This document shows, piece by piece, positions 13,101-22,566 of a DNA stretch of 64,000 nucleotides (positions are counted from its first letter, which is position 1; every line of letters starts with the position of its first letter). A model generated the notes under the pieces. It made no database searches. It worked only from the letters and a program-made list of their open reading frames with translations, and was not told the origin of the DNA. The DNA lies in assembly GCA_007858575.1 (NCBI GenBank), contig CP042279.1:1364001-1428000 (forward strand), given 5' to 3'. The translations under genes and the position numbers were made by a program. The stretch comes from Streptomyces sp. WAC08241. Lineage in GTDB: Bacteria > Actinomycetota > Actinomycetes > Streptomycetales > Streptomycetaceae.

Positions 13101-16100
13101 GTCGGCACCCTGTGTGAGCTGTTCGCCGAAGTCCTCGGCCTGGACCGGGTGGACCCGCACGAGGGGTTCTTCACCATCGGCGGCCACTCCATGAGCGGCG
13201 TGCGCCTCGCCAACCGGATCCGCGCCCGCCTCGGCGCCGACGTGCAGGTCCGCGACCTCCTCCTCGCCCCCACCCCCGACGCCCTCGCCCGCCGCATCGC
13301 CGACCGGGAGGCCGCCCCGGACCCCGACGGCACCGGCGCCACCGGGAGCGCCCGGCCCCGGCCCGTCCCGCGCCCGGACCGGCCCGCCCGGCTCCCCCTC
13401 TCGTACGCCCAGCGCCGCCTGTGGTTCGTCGACGCCCTCGAAGGCCCCGGTGCCTCCTACAACATCCCCTCGTCCTGCGGCCGGCCGCGCCGCTCGACGC
13501 GGACGTCCTCGCCCGGGCGCTCACCGACCTCTCCGACCGCCACGAGGTGCTCCGCACCCGCTACCGGTCCGTCGACGGCGAACCCCACCAGGAGGTCCTG
13601 ACCGGGGTCCGGCCCCGCTCGACGTGCGGACCGTCCCGCCGCGCGGCTCCCCGAGGCCGTCGCCGGGGCCGCCGGGCACGTCTTCGACCTGGCCGAGGAC
13701 ACCCCGCTGCGGGCCGCGCTGCTCAGCCCCGGGGACGACGGCCCGCACGGCGACGGACAGGTCCTCGTCCTCCTCGTCCACCACATCGCCGCCGACGGCT
13801 GGTCCACCGGCCCCTCCTCGCCGACCTCACCACCGCCTACCGCGCCCGCGCCGAGGGCCGCGCCCCGGCTGGGAGCCGCTGCCCGTCCAGTACGCCGACT
13901 ACACCCTCTGGCAGCGGGACCTGACCGACGGGCCCGCCGCCCGCGACCACCTGGAGTTCTGGGAGGAGACCTCGCCGGCGCGCCGCCCGTCCTCGAACTG
14001 CCCGCCGCCCGGCCCCGGCCCGCCGAGGCCACCCACCGCGGCGGACGCCCCCGTCGCCCTCGACCCCGCCACCCACCGGGCCCTGGAGGCCCTGGCCCGG
14101 AGCAGCGGCACCACCCTCCTCATGGTCCTCCAGGCCGCCCTGGCCGCCGTCCTCACCCGGCACGGCGCCGGCACCGACCTGCCGCTCGCCACCATGACCG
14201 CCGGACGCGACGACGAGAACCTCGGCGACCTGGTCGGCTTCTTCGTCAACACCCTGGTGCTGCGCACCGACACCTCCGGCGACCCCACCTTCGCCGAACT
14301 CCTCGACCGCGTCCGGCGCACCGACCTCGCCGCCTACGCCCACCAGGAGCTCCCCTTCGACCGGGTCGTCGAACACCTCAACCCCGTCCGCACCACCGCC
14401 CACCACCCGCTGGCCCAGGTCGTCGTCCAGCTCCACCACGACTACACCCGCGACGCCCCCGGCGCCGCCGCGCCGCGCGCGGCTCTTCCGGGAGGGCGGG
14501 CCCGCCCTCCTCGACACCGTCTCCACCAAGTTCGACCTCACCTTCGCCCTGACGGAGCTGCGGGACGCCGACGGGGCCCGGGCGGCCTGGCCGGCGGCCT
14601 CGAATACGCCACCGACCTGTTCGACGCCCCCACCGCCGCCCTGCTCGCCGCCCACCTGGACCGCACCCTGCGCGCCGCCGCGACCGACCCCGGCGTACGG
14701 ATCGGGGACGTCGAGCTGCTCACCGACGCCGACCGCCTCCGGCTCGGCGCCGCGTACAACGACACCGCCACCGTCCTGCCCGAAGGGCCGGACACCGTCC
14801 ACGGGCGGATCGCCCGCCGGGCCGCGCGCACCCCCGACGCCCCCGCCCTCGTCACCGACGACGAGACCGTCGCGTACGGCGGACTCGACGCCCGCGCCGA
14901 CGCGCTCGCCGCCCGCCTCCGCGCGGCCGGAGCACGCCGGGGCGACACCGTCGGCGTCCTCTCGACCGGGGCGCGCCCCTGGTGGTGACGGCGCTCGCCG
15001 TCCTCAAGTGCGGCGCCGCCTACCTGCCGCTGGACCCCCGCCTCCCGGAGGCCAGGATCCGGCTGATGACCGAGGACGCCGGGGCCCGCCTGGTGGCGAC
15101 CGACACCGCGCACGCCGCCGCCCTTCCGGAAGGGTTCCCCGCCGCCGTACTCGCCGTCGACGCGCCCGCCGGGCACGACCCGGCGCCGGACGCGTCCGAA
15201 GCCCCGCGCGCCACCGGCGACGACCTGATGTACGTGATGTTCACCTCCGGCTCGACCGGCCGGCCCAAGGGCGTCGGCGTCACCCACCGCAACGTCCTCG
15301 AACTCGCCGCCGACCGGGACCTCGCCGTCGGCGGACCCCGGCGGATGCTGGTGCACTCCGCGACCGGCTTCGACGCCTCCGTCTTCGAGACCTGGGTACC
15401 GCTGCTCGGCGGCGGCACCCTCGTGATCACCCCCGGCGACGGCACCGACCTCGCCGAGACGGCCCGCGCCGTCCACCGGCACGGCGTCACCGGCGCCTAC
15501 TTCACCGCGGGCCTCTTCCACGTCATGGCCGACGAGGGCCTGGACACCTCCGGTCGCTGCGCGAGGTGTGGACCGGCGGGGACGCCGTCTCCCCGGCCGC
15601 CGTCCAACGGGTCCTCACCCACTGCCCCGACACCGTCCTCGTCCACTCCTACGGCCCCACCGAGACCACCTTCGCCTCCCACAACCAGTGGTTCACCACC
15701 GGACAGCGCACCCTGCGGGGCGCCGGCGTCCACCTCGGCCAGCCCATGGACAACACCCGCAGCCACGTCCTCGACGACGCCCTGCGGCCCGTGCCGCCCG
15801 GCGTCCCCGGCGAGCTGTACGTCGCGGGCGCGCACGTGGCCCGCGGCTACGTCGGCCGCCCCGGCACGACCGCCGAACGGTTCGTCCCCGACCCGTTCGA
15901 GAACGACGGCAGCCGCATGTACCGCACCGGCGACCGCGTCCTGTGGACCCCCGACGGCGAACTCCGCTTCCTCGGCCGCGCGGACGGCCAGATCAAGCTG
16001 CGCGGCGTACGGATCGAGCCCGGCGAGGTCGAGCGGGCGCTCGCCGAACACCCCGCCGTCGGACAGGCCCTGGCCGTCGTCCGCGAGGACCGGCCCGGCG

Positions 16101-17350
16101 ACAAGACCCTCGTCGGCTACGCCGTCCCCGCGCCGGCGGCACCGTCACCGAGGCCGAACTGCTCGCCGCGGCCCGCGCGACGCTCCCCGAACACCTCGTG
16201 CCCTCCGCGGTCGTCGTCCTCGACGCCCTGCCGCTGACCGTCAACGGCAAACCCGACCGCGCGGCCCTCCCCGTCCCCCACCGGCCCGCCCCGGCGGCGG
16301 GCGGACGGCGGCCCCGCAACGCGCGCGAGGAGGTGCTGTGCGCCCTGTTCGCCGAGATCCTCGACGTGCCCGAGGTCGGCATCGACGACAACTTCTTCGC
16401 CCTGGGCGGCCACTCCCTGCTCGGCGTCCGCCTGGTCCACCGCATGCGCGGCGTCCTGGGCGTCGAGCGCACCGTCCGCGACCTCTTCCGCCTGCCCACC
16501 CCTGCCGGGCTCCTCGGCTCCCCCGAGGAGGGGACGGGGAGGACGGCGCGGCCAGTGGCCTGGGCGTCCTGCTGCCGCTCGGCACCCGGGGCACCCGCCG
16601 CCCGCTCTTCTGCGTCCACCCCGGCACCGGCGTCGGCTGGGCCTACGCGGGCCTCGTCCGCCACCTCGGCGACGACCAGCCGCTCTACGCCCTCCAGGCC
16701 CGCGCCCTGCACGACCCCGGCCACCGGCCGCGCTCGGTCGAGGAGATGGCCGACGACTACCTGGAGCGGATCCGCCGGATCCAGCCCTGGGGCCCCTACC
16801 GGCTGCTCGGCTGGTCGTACGGCGGCATCGTCGCCCACACCATGGCGGTACGGCTCCGCGAGGCCGGCGAGCACGTCGAACTCCTCGCCCTGATGGACGT
16901 CCACCAGACCGGGCCCGGCAGCGTCTCCGTCCTGCCGCCGGAGGAACGGACCGCCGGGGCGGCCTCCGAGGACCTCGCCATGGCGGCCTCCGAGGACCTC
17001 GCCGGGGCGATCGCCCGGATCCGCCGCGAGGACCCCGTCCTCGCCGGCTTCTCCGACGCCGAGCTGCGGGCGGTGCTCCGCGCCTCCGAGACCCACGCCG
17101 GGCTCATGGCCCGGCACGTGCCGGGCGTCGCCGACACCGACGTGCTGTTCTTCACCGCCCGCAGACCGGGGAGCCCGAAGGCGCCCTCGCCGCCACCTGG
17201 ATTCCGTTCGTCCAGGGAATCGTCGACAATCACACCGTCGAATGCGGCCACCTCGAAATGGCCGGACCCGAACCACTCGCACACATCGGAAGAATTCTCT
17301 CGGAGAAACTCTCCGCCCCACAGAAGAAGGAAACGAGGAGCCAGTCATGA
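10168..17350 (+). CDS. NRPS with A-C-PCP-C-A-PCP-TE architecture (terminating)
   Basis: The last NRPS of the line. It opens with an A domain (A3 [16 protein letters not shown]4 [10 protein letters not shown]5 [11 protein letters not shown]10 [11 protein letters not shown]) that runs straight into a C domain ([19 protein letters not shown]) with no carrier between. Then come a PCP ([12 protein letters not shown], near 13,190), a C domain (HHIAADGWS), a second A domain ([29 protein letters not shown]), a PCP ([12 protein letters not shown], near 16,420) and a type I thioesterase with the elbow GWSYGG near 16,812. Pocket residues read D-A-Q-D-L-Y-G-V-V-K for the first A domain and D-A-F-Y-W-G-S-F-A-K for the second; I recognise no certain substrate for either. 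The start follows GGAGGAACCCAGC. The stop overlaps the MbtH start. Many frame breaks. Confidence 0.88.
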
Positions 17351-17562
17351 GCGATTCCGTCAACCCGTTCGACAACGCCGAGGGCACCTTCCACGTCGTC
17401 GTGAACGACGAGGGCCAGCACTCCCTGTGGCCGGCCTTCGCGGACGTCCCCGGCGGCTGGACCAGCGTCCACGGGCCCACCGGCCGGACCGAGGCCCTGG
17501 AGTACGTCACCACCCACTGGACCGACATCCGCCCGCGCAGCCTCGTCGCCCAGTACGCCTGA
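17347..17562 (+). CDS. MbtH-like NRPS accessory protein
   Basis: A 71-residue MbtH-family protein. It shows the full signature: NPFDN at the start, the central SLWPAF, PGGW, and the C-terminal [11 protein letters not shown]. MbtH proteins bind adenylation domains and are needed for the folding or activity of many of them. The ATG overlaps the TGA of the preceding NRPS, and GACGAGGAGCC... upstream (AGGAG near 17,335) can serve as ribosome-binding site, so it is co-translated with the synthetases. No frame break is seen. It is the last gene before a strong terminator, which marks the end of the assembly-line operon. Confidence 0.97.
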   Translation: MSDSVNPFDNAEGTFHVVVNDEGQHSLWPAFADVPGGWTSVHGPTGRTEALEYVTTHWTDIRPRSLVAQYA

Positions 17563-17585
17563 CGCCGTCCCGCTGGGGGAGACGG

Positions 17586-17626
17586 AAGGCGCCGCGCCCC
17601 GTTTTCACCACGGGGCGCGGCGCCTT
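17586..17626 (+). terminator. Intrinsic terminator after the NRPS/mbtH operon
   Basis: A perfect inverted repeat with 17-base arms (17,586-17,602 and 17,610-17,626), a seven-base loop and a short T run at 17,625-17,628. It lies about 25 bases beyond the mbtH stop and separates the assembly-line genes from the mutase genes. Confidence 0.85.
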
Positions 17627-17725
17627 TTCCGTCTGTCTGCCGCCGGGCGCCGGCACGGAAATGCGGAGACGAAAGTGCCGGTCCTTGCTGCCGCTCCTAC
17701 TTCCCTCCGGAGGTGCGCCGAAATC

Positions 17726-17731
17726 TATTCT
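17726..17731 (+). promoter_or_regulatory. Possible -10 element of a leaderless transcript
   Basis: TATTCT ends six bases before the ATG of the mutase S gene. The nearest purine-rich Shine-Dalgarno-like sequence (CCGGAGG) is too far from the ATG. Together these suggest a leaderless mRNA starting at or next to the ATG. I see no clear -35 element. Confidence 0.35.
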
Positions 17732-17737
17732 TCAGGC

Positions 17738-18230
17738 ATGAAGATTCTCTTGAGCGGAACCGCGTCGGATTCCCATACGTGGAATCTGGTGTACCTCGGG
17801 CTCTTCCTGGAGGAGCTGGGGCACGAGGTCGTCGGGCTCGGTCCCTGCGCGGACGCCGAGCTGCTCGCCGCCGCCTGTCTGCGGCACGCCCCCGACGCGG
17901 TGGTGCTCAGCAGCGTCAACGGACACGGCTACCGCGACGGCCTCACCGCCGTCCGCCGACTGCGCGCGGAACCCGCCCTCGCCGCGCTGCCCGTGGTGCT
18001 CGGAGGGAAGCTCGGCGTCGCCGGCCACCGCCAGGAGGCGGACGTCGCACGCCTGACCGAGGCCGGCTGCGACGCCGTCCTCGGCGAGGACCTGAACGCC
18101 TTGCGGGCCTTCTTGGCGACCGGGGCGCGCCGGGAGGTCGCGGGGCGCGCCGAGGTGCGGCCGAGCCGCTCCGGGAGCCCGCCGGACCGCGCAGCGAGAC
18201 CGCCGCGTCGCTTCGGGGGTGCCGGCTTGA
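17738..18230 (+). CDS. B12-dependent glutamate (methylaspartate) mutase, small S subunit
   Basis: The cobalamin-binding subunit of glutamate mutase, which with the E subunit rearranges L-glutamate to (2S,3S)-3-methylaspartate. The B12 loop appears as SDSHTWNLVYLGLFLEELG, with the cobalt-ligating histidine in DSH; the third conserved position is Asn rather than Gly. As I recall, mutases of secondary metabolism (vicenistatin, friulimicin type) share this form. Also visible are SSVNGHGYRDG and VVLGGKLGVAG. About 160 residues, with a base lost near the C-terminus. The stop TGA at 18,228 overlaps the TTG start of the E subunit. This is the first gene of a new transcription unit after the NRPS terminator. 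Confidence 0.92.
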
Positions 18231-19553
18231 CCGCCGTCGACACCGCCCCCGCCCCTCCTTCGGGGCGTTCGTCGCGGATTCCGCTGCCGCCGGGCGGCTC
18301 GTCGTCCAGCCCCGCATGGGCTTCGGCGACCCGGACCGGATGCGGGCCGGGCTCGCGCGGACGCGGGCCGCCACCGCCCACACCGTGGGCACCCTGACCG
18401 TCGACAGCTACACCCGCGTCGGCGACCTCGCCGCCGCCCGCGCCGCCGTCGCCGAGGGCGCCCCCTCAACGGCTACCCGATCGCCACCCACCCCCGGACA
18501 CCACCCGCGACCTCCTCGAAGGGCTGCACGACGAGGCCTTCCCCGTCCAGGTCCGCCACGGCTCCGCCCGGCCCGGCACCATCGTCCGGGCGCTCACCGC
18601 CGCCGGCCTGACCGCCACCGAGGGCGGCCCCGTCTCGTACTGCCTGCCCTACGGCCGCACCCCCTGCGGGAGTCCGTCGAGGCCTGGGCCCGCGCCTGCG
18701 ACCTGCTCGCCACCACGGCCCGCCCCGGCACCACCCCCACCTGGAGAGCTTCGGCGGCTGCCTGCTCGGCCAGCTCTGCCCGCCCGGCCTCCTGGTCGCC
18801 ACCAGCGTCCTGGAGTGCCTGTTCTTCGCCCAGTACGGGCTGCGCAGCGTCTCCCTGAGCTACGCCCAGCAGACCGACCCCGGCCAGGACGAGGAGGCCG
18901 TACGGGCCCTGCGCCGCCTCGCCGCCGAGTTCTCCCCGCCGGCGTCGAGCACCACGTCGTCCTCTACACCTACATGGGCGTCTTCCCCGCACCGAACGCG
19001 GCGCCACCCGCCTCCTGGAGGCGTCCGCCCGCCTCGCCGTGCGCTCCGGGGCCGGCCGCCTGATCGTCAAGACCGCCGCCGAGGCGCACCGCATCCCCAC
19101 CGTCGAGGAGAACGTCCGCGCCCTGGAGACTGCCGCCGCGGCCGCCGCGCTCGCCGGCTCCCCGGACCCCGACCCCACGGGGACGGGAACGGAGAGGTGT
19201 ACGAGGAGGCCCGCACCCTGATCGAGACCGTCCTCGGCCTCCACCCCGACCTGTCCCGCGCCCTGCCCGCCGCCTTCGCCCGGGGGCTGCTCGACGTCCC
19301 GTTCTGCCTCCACCCCGACAACCCCGGCCGCTCCCGCGGCTTCATCGACCCCGCCGGACGGCTCCGCTGGGCCCGCACCGGCGCCATGCCGATCCCCGCC
19401 GACCCCGCGGCCGACGCCACCCCTCACGGCGGACGGCCTGCTCACCGCCCTCCACCACGTCGCCGGCCGCTACGACGGCCCGGGGCGGCACGGCGGCGGG
19501 GCGACGACGAGGACGGCCACGACCGCCCGCGGGCCACGCCGCTCGCCGTCTGA
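18227..19553 (+). CDS. B12-dependent glutamate (methylaspartate) mutase, large E subunit
   Basis: The substrate-binding TIM-barrel subunit of glutamate mutase. Recognisable blocks are VVQPRMGFGD, GTLTVDSYTRVGD, NGYPIATHP (restored across a frame break), ESFGGCLLGQLCPP, SVSLSYAQQTDP, LYTYMGVFP, IVKTAAEAHRIPT and LLDVPFCLHPDNPG. Reconstructed length is about 445 residues; the classical enzyme is nearer 480. Frame breaks occur near 18,260, 18,475, 18,660, 18,735, 18,940, 18,990, 19,180, 19,420 and 19,490. The start is read as TTG overlapping the S-subunit stop, so the two subunits should be made in step. The pair supplies 3-methylaspartate, very probably a building block or precursor for this peptide cluster. 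Confidence 0.9.
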
Positions 19554-19634
19554 ACGCCCACCGCCCGGCCCGCCCGCACCCACCCCGAAGCCCGGCCCGG
19601 CCCACCCGCACCCACCCCGAACAGGAGCCCCGCC

Positions 19635-20637
19635 ATGGACCAGCCCCGCCCCGCCGACGCGCCGACCGCACCGGCCGCACCGCCCCCGCTCGGCGAACAC
19701 CTCCGCTCGCCGCGACTGCGGACCGCCATGCTCGTCCAGCAGGAAGCCCTCCGGGCCACCCGCGACTTCCTGTACGGCCGGGGCTTCACCGAGCTCCTGC
19801 CGCCGCTCGTCGGCCCCGTCACCGACCCCGGCGGCCGCGGCGCCAAGGCCCTGGACGTCGACTACTACGGGCACCCGTACAAGCTGATGACCAGCGCCAT
19901 CCTCTACAAGCAGGCCTCCTTGCGCGGCTTCCCGAAGCTCTTCTACATCGCCCCCAACGTGCGCGTCGAACCCGAGGAGACCGCCACCACCGGCCGCCAC
20001 CTCGTCGAGTTCCACCAGATCGACGTGGAGATCGCCGACGCGAGCCGCGAGGACGCCCAGGAGATCGCCGCCGGGCTGCTCACCCACGTCGCCGAGCACG
20101 TCTGGACGGCCGTCCCCGACCTGCTCACCGGACTCGGCCGGGAGGAGCGCGACTTCGCCGACGTCCGCGCCGGGAAGTACGACGTCCGCACCCACGACGA
20201 GGCCGTGGCCCGCCTCCTCGCCTCCGGCCACCCGCAGAACCCCGACGGCGAGATCGACTGGACCGGCGAGCGGCTCCTCTCCTGGAGAGCGACCGCCCCT
20301 TCTTCGTCGACGACTACCCCAAGGGCTCCCGGGCTTCTACGACCGCGAGGACCCCGAACGCCCCGGTGTCCTGCGCAACTTCGACCTGATCGCCCCGCAC
20401 GGCTACGGCGAGCTGGTCTCCGGCAGCGAGCGCGAGTCCGACTACGCCACCCTCGTCACCCGCATGCGGGAGAGCGGCGAGAACCCCGCCAAGTACGCCT
20501 GGTACCTCAAGGAGGTCCGCGAGGGCATCCCGGCCAGCGCCGGCTTCGGCATGGGCCTCCAGCGCCTGGTCCGCTTCCTCACCGGGCTCGACGCCCTCTG
20601 GCAGGTCAGCGCCTACCCGAAGCTCCCCGGGCGGTGA
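19635..20637 (+). CDS. Class II aspartyl/asparaginyl-tRNA synthetase-like catalytic core
   Basis: About 335 residues matching only the catalytic core of class IIb synthetases (AspRS/AsnRS); there is no N-terminal anticodon-binding OB domain. Motif 2 is visible in RHLVEFHQIDVEIADAS. Motif 3 is GFGMGLQRLVRFL, where Gln stands in place of the usual Glu before the ATP-binding Arg. Further blocks are KLMTSAILYKQ and GELVSGSERE. Archaeal proteins of this shape (AsnRS-related asparagine synthetases) convert aspartate to asparagine. Beside a methylaspartate mutase, amidation or other activation of 3-methylaspartate is a reasonable inference, not a demonstrated role. ATG follows AGGAGCCCCGCC. One base is lost near 20,285 and another near 20,330. 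Confidence 0.82.
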
Positions 20638-20641
20638 CCCC

Positions 20642-21928
20642 GTGACCGCCCTCGCCGCCCCCGGCTTCCCCGAGGAGGCCGTACGCGCCCGGGCCCGGCG
20701 CGGCACCGCGGAGGTCTTCCCCGACCCCGCCGCGTACGGCACCCGGCTCTTCGGCCCGAGCGACGTCGGTACCGGTTCCGGTTCCGGCGACGCCCTCGAC
20801 CGGGCGCGCGTCGTCCCGCCGGTCTTCATGCCCGAGCGCCTGGAGAAGCTCATCGACCTCGCCCGCGAACCGGAGTTCACCGACGTCGACCTCACCACGC
20901 GCACCGGGGCTTCACCGCCCGGCTGCCCTCTACCTGTCCGCCTTCGGCTCCACCCGCGCCGGCAGCGGCGACCTCGCCGTCCACGCGAGCCGGCAGGCCG
21001 CCCGCCTCGGCATCCCCATGGTCATCGGGGAGAACATGATCCCCGTCCACGGCTACCGCCGGGCCGGCGACACCACCCGCTCCGCCCTCTCGCCCGCGTC
21101 GAGGCCTACTCGACGCCGCGCCCGACGGCGCCGGCGGCATCGTCGTCCAGCAGTCCACCGAGGACGCCGACTCCGAGGTCTGGAACCTCCTCTACAGCGA
21201 CCCCGCCACCCGCCCCTCCTGGAGACCGGCCGCCTCGCCTTCGAGCTGAAGACCGGCCAGGGCGCCAAGCCCGGCCTCGGGGGCATGACCGTCGTCGACC
21301 GGGCCGAGGCCGAGCAGCTCGCCCGCCGCTTCACCGTCCGCGAGGTCTTCGGCCCGGAGGACGGGCGCCGGCTGCGCTGCGCCACCCCGGCACCTTCACC
21401 GACGAGATCCTCCGCCAGCAGCTCCGCTTCATGCGCAACAACTTCCCCAGGGCCCGCACCTGGGTGAAGTTCCACCCCGGCCGCGACATCGCCCACGCCG
21501 CGCGCACCGCCTGGGAGGCCGGGGCGGACGCCGTCACCGTCGACGGAGCCGAGGGCGGCACCGGCTGGGCCCCGGGCGTCTTCCTCGACCAGGTCGGTCT
21601 GCCCCTCGCCGAGTGCCTGCGCCGCATCGGGCCCCCGGCCGGGTGCCTCCCTCGCCAGCGGGGGCATGTGGGAGGGCGGACGCGTCCTGCGCGCCTCGCC
21701 CTCGGCGCCACCGCCGCCGGTCTCGGCCGGGCCGCCCTCGTCGCCGTCGACGAGGACCCCGAACACGGCCTGGAGCGCCTCGTGGAGAGCATCGCCCTCG
21801 AACTGCGGCTGCTCGTCAGCGCGTTGGGCAAGTACGCCGTGACCGCCCTCGGCCCCGAGGACCTGTGGTGGCCCGACGGCCCCCACGCCGGTCACACCGC
21901 CGGCCTCCCGGTCGGGGCGGCGCCGTGA
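20642..21928 (+). CDS. Glutamate synthase-like FMN-binding domain protein
   Basis: A stand-alone protein resembling the central FMN-containing TIM barrel of glutamate synthase large subunits, about 430 residues. Key blocks are ELKTGQGAKPGLGGM, WVKFHPGRDIAHAA and VDGAEGGTGWAPG, with a restored LASGGMWEGG. The glutaminase domain and the C-terminal GXGXG repeat domain of true glutamate synthase are absent. The single-domain family includes archaeal GltB-like proteins and other FMN enzymes of unknown reaction. The GTG start lies five bases after the preceding stop. Its place beside the mutase and the synthetase-like protein suggests work on a glutamate- or methylaspartate-derived precursor. Frame breaks near 20,910, 21,090, 21,210, 21,390 and 21,640. 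Confidence 0.82.
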   Translation: MTALAAPGFPEEAVRARARRGTAEVFPDPAAYGTRLFGPSDVGTGSGSGDALDRARVVPPVFMPERLEKLIDLAREPEFTDVDLTTRTGASPPGCPLPVRLRLHPRRQRRPRRPREPAGRPPRHPHGHRGEHDPRPRLPPGRRHHPLRPLARVEAYSTPRPTAPAASSSSSPPRTPTPRSGTSSTATPPPAPPGDRPPRLRAEDRPGRQARPRGHDRRRPGRGRAARPPLHRPRGLRPGGRAPAALRHPGTFTDEILRQQLRFMRNNFPRARTWVKFHPGRDIAHAARTAWEAGADAVTVDGAEGGTGWAPGVFLDQVGLPLAECLRRIGPPAGCLPRQRGHVGGRTRPARLALGATAAGLGRAALVAVDEDPEHGLERLVESIALELRLLVSALGKYAVTALGPEDLWWPDGPHAGHTAGLPVGAAP

Positions 21929-22249
21929 CCGCGCGGCGTACGGTCCACGCCCGCTTCTCCGTACGGGAACTCCCCGGCATCACCGTGACCGCCCCCGACG
22001 AGGGAACTGCCGCCGCGGCCCGGCGCACCGCCCAGCGCACCCTCACGGAGGCGGGCCGGGGCCACCTCGGCGGCCGGGTCGAACTCCGCGCCCCCGGACT
22101 GCCCTCCGGGGCCCGCGCCGGCGGCACGCGGTCCGCCGGGCCGCCGACCGCGCGGTGGCCTCGCCGTCGCCGCGTGCCTCCGCGGCGACCCCACGGGCGT
22201 CCACGTCCCGATCCGCCCACCCGCCCCACCCCGCACGCCCCCGCGCTGA
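21925..22249 (+). CDS. Small protein of unknown function
   Basis: A GTG start overlaps the stop of the FMN protein (GTGA), and coding-like sequence continues for about 108 residues to TGA at 22,247. The product begins MTARRTVHARFSVRELPG, and its later part, after two apparent one-base losses near 22,100 and 22,158, reads RRAADRAVALAVAACLRG. I do not recognise the family; there is no signal peptide, membrane segment or obvious metal site. The tail is proline/arginine-rich. The tight overlap suggests a partner of the upstream enzyme. The frame could be misread because of the breaks. Confidence 0.5.
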
Positions 22250-22566
22250 CGCGGGACCCTCCCGACGCCCGCCCGCCCCGCCCGTCCGCCCGTCCGTCCA
22301 CCCGCCCCGCCCGTCCGCCCGTCCGTCCACCCGACTCGACTCGCCCGCCCGACTCGCCCCGATCCGACCCGGCCCGGCCCGGCCCGCATCGAGACGACAC
22401 CGCCTCACGTCCTTCCTCCGACCGGCCCCGACAACGCTCCGTCCGTCGGCCTCACGACCGCTCCCTGCCTCCGGCCCGGCGGCCGCCTCCCGGTCTCGTC
22501 CCGCACCCCGCCCGTCCACCCGCGTGCCCGCACGCGCCCCGCCCCCGACGACAGAAAGCCGACCCC
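22250..22566. repeat. Low-complexity C-rich intergenic stretch
   Basis: No gene is supported here. Between about 22,260 and 22,350 short units such as CCCGCCCGTCCGTCCACC recur several times with small changes, followed by repeated CGACTCGCCCG. The block is strongly strand-biased (C on the plus strand, almost no G runs) and separates the small unknown gene from the exporter gene. It may be slippage-prone; I see no promoter in it. Confidence 0.6.

Noticed and set aside
4427..17350. Calling the broken NRPS genes pseudogenes
   Set aside because: The same kind of one-base loss affects nearly all genes in the window, all active-site motifs are intact, and most shifts can be explained by lost C/G bases; sequence error is the simpler explanation.
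22260..22350. CRISPR-like array in the C-rich tract
   Set aside because: Units are short, overlapping and without distinct spacers, and no cas genes are nearby.
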